This document shows, one piece after another, positions 5,487-10,231 of a DNA stretch of 10,231 nucleotides. A model generated the notes under the pieces. It saw only the letters and a list, made by a program, of their open reading frames with translations, did no database searches and was not told the origin of the DNA. The position numbers and the translations under genes are program-made. Positions within the stretch are counted from its first letter, which is position 1, and every line of letters starts with the position of its first letter. This stretch comes from NAT127 sp041655035 (lineage in GTDB: Bacteria > Pseudomonadota > Gammaproteobacteria > Pseudomonadales > Porticoccaceae). The stretch lies in assembly GCA_041655035.1 (NCBI GenBank), contig JBAZCN010000124.1, positions 1 through 10,231 on the forward strand, in the 5' to 3' direction.

Positions 5487-7248
5487 TTACGCCCTGCTAG
5501 GCGATTTGCGTTGCGCGGCGCTGGTGTCACGGTCAGGCTCTATCGACTGGTTCTGTCCCGGCCGCTTTGACGCGCCTGCGTGTTTTGCCGCACTGGTTGG
5601 GAGCAGAGCACACGGATACTGGCAAATAGCTCCCGCCAGCGACGATGTCAGCGTCGAGCGGCGCTACCAACCTGATACCCTGGTGTTGGAGACACGCTTT
5701 ACTACGCGAAACGGAGAGATGACGGTAACGGATGCCATGCCGTTGGGAGGGACCTGTCACCTGATTCGCAAGGTATTCTGTGAGCGGGGTGAAATGGCAG
5801 TCGAGATGCGCTGCGCTCCGCGGTTTGAATATGGAAAAGAGAAACCCGACGCTGAGAGCGAGCAGGCTGAGGAGGGCCAGCGGGTTCTCTTCATGCACAA
5901 CGACGACTGTTTGCGGCTGTCGTCGAGGCAGGCGATGGTCTTGGCTGACGGCGCCGCCAATGCCCGTTTTACCCTACAACAAAGCGATGAGGCAGTATTT
6001 GTGCTGTCGTGGGCCGCTCCACGGGAAGGCTTCGCTGCGGTGCCTGACACCGAGCAGGCGCTGGCTGATTGTGCCGCCTGGTGGCGACGGTGGGTCGCCC
6101 GCAGCAACTACCGGGGCCCCTGGCAAGATTATGTCAATCGCTCGCTGATCACTCTCAAAGCCCTTACCTACGAGCCCGCCGGTGGCATGGTGGCGGCGCC
6201 CACCACCTCTCTGCCGGAGGTGATCGGCGGCCAGGCCAATTACGATTATCGCTTCTGCTGGCTGCGGGATGCGGCATTTGCCCTGAAAGTCATGCTCGAT
6301 ACCGGCTACAAGGAAGAGGCCGCCGCCTGGCGCGACTGGCTCAGCACGGCGATGCACCAGCACGAGCATCATCTGCACGCGCTCTATACTGTCGAAGGCG
6401 CCGTGGCCCCCGAGGAAAAAACTCTCGGGTGGTTGCCGGGTTACCTGGGAAGCCAACCCGTGCGATCCGGTAATGCCGCCAATCATCAATATCAGCTGGA
6501 TGTGCGGGGCGAGCTCATCGAGGTTTTACACCTGGCGCGCGGCCACGGCCTGCTGCTCGACGACGATATCTGGGACTTGCAGTGCAGGATACTGGACTCC
6601 CTGCGCGGCCGGTGGCGGGAGCCCGACACCGGGATATGGGAATTTCGCACCATGTGCGAGCATTTTACTCATTCGAAGGTCCTGGCGTGGGTAGCCTATG
6701 ACCGGTCCATTCGCGATGCCGAACGTTTCGTCCTCGCTGCGCCGCTGGAGGAGTGGCGCAGGCAGCGTGAAATGATCCGCGAGGATGTCCTGGCCAATGG
6801 CGTGGACCCCGAGGGCGGCTATTTTGTCCAGCATTACGGCTCGTCAGAAGTGGATGCCAGCTTGTTGATGATCCCGCTGGTGGGGTTTCTGCCCGCCGCC
6901 GATTCCCGCATGAAAGCCACGGTCGCCGCCATCGAACAGCAATTGGTGGAAGGGGGCTTCGTCCGCCGCTACAGGGTGGGTGACCAGGCCAATATAGAGG
7001 GCACATTTCTGACCTGTGCTTTCTGGCTGGTCGACAATTACTGGCTGGCTGGACGTAAGGATGATGCGCAGGTGTTGTTTGAGCGACTGCTGGGCCTATG
7101 TAATGACGTCGGTCTGCTGTCTGAAGAATACGACGTCGGCGCTCAGTGCTTGCTGGGAAATTTTCCCCAAGGCCTAAGCCACCTCGCTCTGGTCAGTTCG
7201 ACAAAACTCATGCTGACCGGCGACAAGGACGCGGTCGCCCTGGAATGA
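5467..7248 (+). CDS. GH15 family glycoside hydrolase (glucoamylase/trehalase-like)
   Basis: Inverting glycosidase of the GH15 family, 593 residues from the chosen start. Family members release glucose from trehalose or alpha-glucans; without a signal peptide this one is cytoplasmic, which favours trehalose or an internal glucan. The N-terminal beta-sandwich begins with the conserved PIADYALLGDLRCAALV and GSIDWFC. The (alpha/alpha)6 catalytic barrel follows from about 215. YRFCWLRDAAF (261-271) and GIWE (389-392, E392 as likely general acid) are intact. EEYD (553-556) carries the likely general base, and GNFPQGLSHLAL (564-575) is also present. An upstream in-frame ATG at 5440 would add nine residues not expected in the family and has no ribosome site, so 5467 is preferred. 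It follows the SDR gene by 166 bases and converges with egtD. The substrate cannot be decided from sequence. Confidence 0.9.
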   Translation: MTSPIADYALLGDLRCAALVSRSGSIDWFCPGRFDAPACFAALVGSRAHGYWQIAPASDDVSVERRYQPDTLVLETRFTTRNGEMTVTDAMPLGGTCHLIRKVFCERGEMAVEMRCAPRFEYGKEKPDAESEQAEEGQRVLFMHNDDCLRLSSRQAMVLADGAANARFTLQQSDEAVFVLSWAAPREGFAAVPDTEQALADCAAWWRRWVARSNYRGPWQDYVNRSLITLKALTYEPAGGMVAAPTTSLPEVIGGQANYDYRFCWLRDAAFALKVMLDTGYKEEAAAWRDWLSTAMHQHEHHLHALYTVEGAVAPEEKTLGWLPGYLGSQPVRSGNAANHQYQLDVRGELIEVLHLARGHGLLLDDDIWDLQCRILDSLRGRWREPDTGIWEFRTMCEHFTHSKVLAWVAYDRSIRDAERFVLAAPLEEWRRQREMIREDVLANGVDPEGGYFVQHYGSSEVDASLLMIPLVGFLPAADSRMKATVAAIEQQLVEGGFVRRYRVGDQANIEGTFLTCAFWLVDNYWLAGRKDDAQVLFERLLGLCNDVGLLSEEYDVGAQCLLGNFPQGLSHLALVSSTKLMLTGDKDAVALE

Positions 7249-7331
7249 GACAAGTCCTGGGGGCAGCGCCAGGGGCTTTCGAAATCTGTCGCGAAATGGC
7301 CTGCCGCGCTTTTTGCAATGCGCATCGAGAC

Positions 7332-8357
7332 TCAGGCCGCATCGAGCAGGAGCACGCTGAACCAGCCCGCCTTGTCCTGCCAGACGCGACGCGGTTCGAA
7401 GCCTGACCCGGCGGCGAGGGCGTGAAAGCCGTCGACCGTGTATTTATAGGAGTTCTCGGTGTGAATGCATTCCCCCCTGGCGAGTGACAGGGATTCCCGG
7501 GCCAGGGTGACGGTTTGAGTGCGCAAGCTTTCCAGGTGCATTTCCACTCTGTTTTCATCTTCATTGAAGAACGCCCGGTGGCGGAAGTTAGCGGCGTCAA
7601 AATCTCCGTCCGCCAGGCGGTTGATATGGTGGAGGGCGTTGAGATTAAAGCAGGCGGTGACACCGGCGGCGTCGTTATAGGCGGCATTGAGCACCGCCGG
7701 ATCCTTGCGCAAGTCGACGCCGATCAACAGTGATCCGCCTTCACCACAGGCGCGGTGCAGGCGGGAAAGAAACCGGCGGGCGCCGGCAGGCTCGAAGTTG
7801 CCGATGGTGGAACCGGGAAAGAACAGCAGCCGGGTGCCCCCAGGCACCCCGGCGGGCACGTCGATCCCGTTGCTGTAGTCGCCGCATACAGCGTGGACAG
7901 TCAGCCAGGGATAGCGATTCACCAGCCGTTTCGACGCCTCCAGCAGGTGGCTTTCGGTAATTTCCAGCGGTACATAGGCATCGGGGCGCAGGGCCTCGAG
8001 GAGCAGGGTGACCTTCTCGCTGCTGCCGCTGCCGGGTTCGATCAGCACCCGTCCAGAGCCCAGTTCCTCGGCCATCTCCAGGCTGTGGCTGTGGTAAATC
8101 TGCCGTTCCACCCGGGTCGGGTAATATTCCGGCAGCCGGGTGATATGATCAAACAGCCGCGCACCCCTGCTATCGTAAAAAAACTTGGGATCAATCGAGC
8201 GGGGGGGCTGCCGGAGGCCGTTCAGCAATTCTCCCACCAGATCTTCCCGGGGCTGCGGCTGGCGATGGAAATTCAGCCTGGATAAAGGCGTTACCGGCCG
8301 ACCCGGGCTCGAATCGACGGCAGCGCTGCTCGCTGTCATGCTGTGGGCTGTGTCCAT
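7332..8357 (-). CDS. egtD: L-histidine N-alpha-methyltransferase (ergothioneine biosynthesis)
   Basis: SAM-dependent enzyme that trimethylates histidine to hercynine, the first step of ergothioneine synthesis; cytoplasmic. At 341 residues it is slightly longer than the roughly 320 usual, because of a serine/alanine-rich N-terminus. Characteristic motifs are DPKFFYDSRGARLFDHIT (56-73), LPEYYPTRVE (75-84), the SAM-binding EPGSGSSEK (107-115), FFPGSTIGNF (179-188) with its substrate-contacting asparagine, VDLRKDP (214-220) and IHTENSYKYT (298-307). In the last, E301 and S303 correspond to the histidine-binding pair of the mycobacterial enzyme. The ATG at 8357 is preceded on its strand by AGGAA about eight bases away. 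It lies 35 bases after egtB, so it is almost certainly cotranscribed. A short hairpin (GTCAA/TTGAC, 8370-8383) sits just before its ribosome site. Confidence 0.95.
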   Translation of the reverse strand: MDTAHSMTASSAAVDSSPGRPVTPLSRLNFHRQPQPREDLVGELLNGLRQPPRSIDPKFFYDSRGARLFDHITRLPEYYPTRVERQIYHSHSLEMAEELGSGRVLIEPGSGSSEKVTLLLEALRPDAYVPLEITESHLLEASKRLVNRYPWLTVHAVCGDYSNGIDVPAGVPGGTRLLFFPGSTIGNFEPAGARRFLSRLHRACGEGGSLLIGVDLRKDPAVLNAAYNDAAGVTACFNLNALHHINRLADGDFDAANFRHRAFFNEDENRVEMHLESLRTQTVTLARESLSLARGECIHTENSYKYTVDGFHALAAGSGFEPRRVWQDKAGWFSVLLLDAA

Positions 8358-8392
8358 GGTCTGGTTCCTGTCAACTTATTGACGGCCCGGGT

Positions 8393-9691
8393 TTACAGTG
8401 AGCGGGCCAGGCGGAGTCCGGAGAACTGCCAGCGGTCTCCCGGATAGAAAAAATTGCGGTAGGTCGCACGGATATGCGCGGCGTCGCTGACGCAGGAGCC
8501 GCCCCGCAGAACCATCTGGTTGCTCATGAATTTGCCGTTGTATTCGCCGATGGCGCCGGCTGCCGTGTTAAAGCCGGGGTAGGGGGAGTAGGCGCTCTGG
8601 GTCCACTCCCAAACGTCGCCGAAGAGTTGGGCCAGCTCGCCGTTCGCTGGCGCGGCGGCGCGCGGGTGGAAAAGGCCCTGGTTGGCAAGGTTGCCCTGCA
8701 CCGGCTGGTCGGCCGCGGCGTATTCCCATTCCACTTCCGTTGGCAGCCGCGCTCCAGCCCAACGGGCGTAGGCGTCGGCCTCATAAAAACTCAAATGGCA
8801 GGCGGTTTGCGCCGCGGCCAGCGGGACGTCTCCCGCCAGGGTAAACTGATGCCAGCTATCCCCCTCGCGGCGCCAGTACAGGGGATGGCGCCAGTCGTCG
8901 CGTCGTACCTGATCCCAGCCGTCAGCGAGCCACAACTCCGCCCGGCGATAGCCGTCGTCCTCCATAAAAGCCAGGAAATCACCGTTGCTTACCGGCCTTC
9001 TTGCCAGGGCATAGGGCTGCAGATAGTGGCAGTGACGGGGTGTCTCGTTGTCGAAAGCGAAGCTGTGGGTGTCCGCGCCGATCTCCACCACGCCGCCGGC
9101 GAAGCTTCGCCAGGCGTTGTCCTCCCCCGGCCGCCTATCGTTCGCAGCGTGGATCCGATGGTGGTAGGCGGGTTTGAGGGGGTTTATGTGGAAGCTGTAT
9201 TTCAGGTCGGTGAGCAGCAGCTCCTGGTGCTGCTGTTCATGGTGAAGTCCCAGCTCGACGCGGCTGAACACGTCCGGCCCGTCGCCGTCTGCGGTAGCCA
9301 GCAATGCCATCACCTGATTGTCGATATGGGCGCGGTACCGCTGCACCTCGGCCACCGTCGGGCGTGAAAGCAGGCCGCGCTGGGGGCGACTGAAAGGCGT
9401 GCCGATGCCATTGTAATAGGAATTGAAAAGATGTTCGAAGGCCGGGTGCCACGGCCGGTAGCTACGGGCGTAGGGGCGCAGCACAAAGGTCTCGAAGAAC
9501 CAGGTGGTGTGGGCCAGGTGCCACTTCGGCGGGCTGGTGCAGGCCATGGCCTGGAGGCCGTAGTCTTCTATTTCAAGGGGCGCACAGAGGGCGTGGGAAT
9601 TGCCCCTGACCCGCTGAAACTCATCGCCGAGCTGCGCGCCGGAAAGTGCCGGGGGCGCCCGTCCGATGATTTGCAGGGGACGCGACTTCAT
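8393..9691 (-). CDS. egtB: Ergothioneine sulfoxide synthase EgtB
   Basis: Non-haem iron enzyme that joins hercynine to a thiol donor (gamma-glutamylcysteine or cysteine) with oxygen to form the sulfoxide precursor of ergothioneine. It has 432 residues, the family's usual size. The N-terminal DinB-like domain carries the iron site: HLAHTTWFFE (58-67) supplies one histidine and GLHHEQQHQE (148-157) supplies the HxxxH pair H151/H155. The C-terminal formylglycine-generating-enzyme-like domain follows from about 195, with RLPTEVEWEYAA, GDVWEWTQSAYSPYPGF, LRGGSCVSD, and RATYRNFFYPGDRWQFSGLR at the end. The ATG at 9691 overlaps the stop of the PhzF-family gene (ATGA), with CGAGG upstream. Because no egtA (gamma-glutamylcysteine ligase) or egtC (amidohydrolase) is adjacent, direct use of cysteine is possible, but the donor cannot be settled here. 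Confidence 0.95.
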   Translation of the reverse strand: MKSRPLQIIGRAPPALSGAQLGDEFQRVRGNSHALCAPLEIEDYGLQAMACTSPPKWHLAHTTWFFETFVLRPYARSYRPWHPAFEHLFNSYYNGIGTPFSRPQRGLLSRPTVAEVQRYRAHIDNQVMALLATADGDGPDVFSRVELGLHHEQQHQELLLTDLKYSFHINPLKPAYHHRIHAANDRRPGEDNAWRSFAGGVVEIGADTHSFAFDNETPRHCHYLQPYALARRPVSNGDFLAFMEDDGYRRAELWLADGWDQVRRDDWRHPLYWRREGDSWHQFTLAGDVPLAAAQTACHLSFYEADAYARWAGARLPTEVEWEYAAADQPVQGNLANQGLFHPRAAAPANGELAQLFGDVWEWTQSAYSPYPGFNTAAGAIGEYNGKFMSNQMVLRGGSCVSDAAHIRATYRNFFYPGDRWQFSGLRLARSL

Positions 9692-10231
9692 CCGGCGGCC
9701 TCGAGGGACACGGCGCCACTGATGGCGATACTGTGGGATTCGAGTTGCGCCTCAACGAGGCCGCCCCGCGGAGAGCACTGGCGCAATGTCAGTTGCGGCT
9801 GTTGCCAGTAATCCGCCAGGACGACACAGGCCGAGCCGGTGACGCTATCCTCCGGATTGCCGTACTGGGGAGCAAAATAACGCAGGGTCACCTGGTTTTG
9901 CCTCGCCCGCGCGGTGGCGATCACGGCGCGGCGGGTGAGCGAAATTGCCCGCAGGTCAGGCCGCAGGAACCTGAGGTCGAAACCATCGGGCCAGCGCAGA
10001 ATCCAGTAGCCGTGGCCGCCACCGGCCTGGGCGCTCGCCATGGGTGGCACATTGAACCAGTGAAGCGGCGGTGGGCGGGTGGTCGGTGTCGAGGTGATCC
10101 GCGGACAATGCAGCCAGGTTTGGCCGCCGGCGCCTGTACTGACACGATAGCTCGTGGCCGCCGTTTTCACCTCGCCGGGCGGCCAGCCTTGCCGACCCCA
10201 GACCCAGGCGCTCGCCAGCAGGCCGTGTCCG
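9688..10231 (-). CDS. PhzF-family epimerase/isomerase-like protein, 5' end outside the window
   Basis: The frame on the minus strand is open to the window edge, giving 180 visible residues of a protein that usually has about 260-300. The first visible residues, GHGLLASAWVWG, match the PhzF motif around its conserved histidine (family CGHATLAxA). RYFAPQYGNPEDSVTGSA and the following CVVLADYW match the second-half signature (family FAPxxGxPEDPVTGSA), with the aspartate and GSA loop kept. The family's catalytic glutamate lies further upstream and is out of view. An internal GTG at 10170 could be mistaken for a start, but the homology upstream rules it out. PhzF proteins have the diaminopimelate-epimerase fold and catalyse isomerisations; most members have no known substrate. 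Its stop overlaps the egtB start by ATGA, so it belongs to the egt operon. Its role there is unknown. Confidence 0.85.
   Translation of the reverse strand, partial: GHGLLASAWVWGRQGWPPGEVKTAATSYRVSTGAGGQTWLHCPRITSTPTTRPPPLHWFNVPPMASAQAGGGHGYWILRWPDGFDLRFLRPDLRAISLTRRAVIATARARQNQVTLRYFAPQYGNPEDSVTGSACVVLADYWQQPQLTLRQCSPRGGLVEAQLESHSIAISGAVSLEAAG

Noticed and set aside
7249..7331. Bidirectional terminator between the convergent GH15 and egtD genes
   Set aside because: CCTGG (7256-7260) can pair with CCAGG (7269-7273), but the stem is only five pairs and no T-run follows; the T5 at 7310-7314 has no solid stem before it. Termination may be factor-dependent.
8378..8383. TTGACA on the minus strand before egtD as a -35 box
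   Set aside because: A matching -10 element would fall inside the egtD coding sequence and none is seen there; the gene is better explained by read-through from egtB.
8474..9367. A 297-codon open frame on the plus strand opposite egtB
   Set aside because: It lies wholly inside egtB, has no recognisable domain and reflects the high GC content; egtB motifs are decisive.

Overview
The window is a GC-rich (roughly 60-70% in the coding parts), gene-dense stretch of a Gram-negative bacterial chromosome. A TonB-dependent receptor and an inner-membrane siderophore reductase point to a proteobacterium. An egtB/egtD pair and a pgl/SDR/GH15 module are compatible with a gammaproteobacterium, but the sequence alone does not fix the genus. 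No tRNA, rRNA, CRISPR array or insertion sequence was seen.

Region A (1-3061, + strand) is iron acquisition. It holds the 3' part of a TonB-dependent siderophore receptor, an intergenic hairpin/terminator, a four-helix PepSY-TM protein of the siderophore-reductase type, and a 66-residue two-helix membrane protein that overlaps it by ATGA. The likely sequence of events is import of a ferric siderophore across the outer membrane, then reductive iron release at the inner membrane.

Region B (3062-3479) is a scar-like intergenic stretch. It contains an AT-rich island (47 G/C in the 120 bases 3121-3240). Next to it are about 50 codons that read as the C-terminal end of glucose-6-phosphate isomerase (pgi), cut at both ends and closed by UUU-UGA-C. 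One base further on, the frame is open straight into the next gene.

Region C (3480-7248, + strand) is carbohydrate metabolism: 6-phosphogluconolactonase, a short-chain dehydrogenase with a C-terminal membrane helix, a possible 32-codon leader ORF with a strong Shine-Dalgarno sequence, and a GH15 glucoamylase/trehalase-like enzyme. A plausible theme is glucose released from an alpha-glucoside feeding the oxidative pentose-phosphate or Entner-Doudoroff route.

Region D (7332-10231, - strand, convergent with C) is an ergothioneine operon read right to left: a PhzF-family protein (5' end outside the window), egtB overlapping it by ATGA, then egtD 35 bases downstream. EgtD makes hercynine from histidine and EgtB attaches sulfur. 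No egtA, egtC or egtE is visible here.

The items most worth a second look are the pgi remnant with its frameshift-like junction to pgl, the PhzF gene coupled to egtB, the mutually exclusive hairpins between the receptor and reductase genes, and the leader ORF before the GH15 gene. I found no convincing new defence or mobile system.
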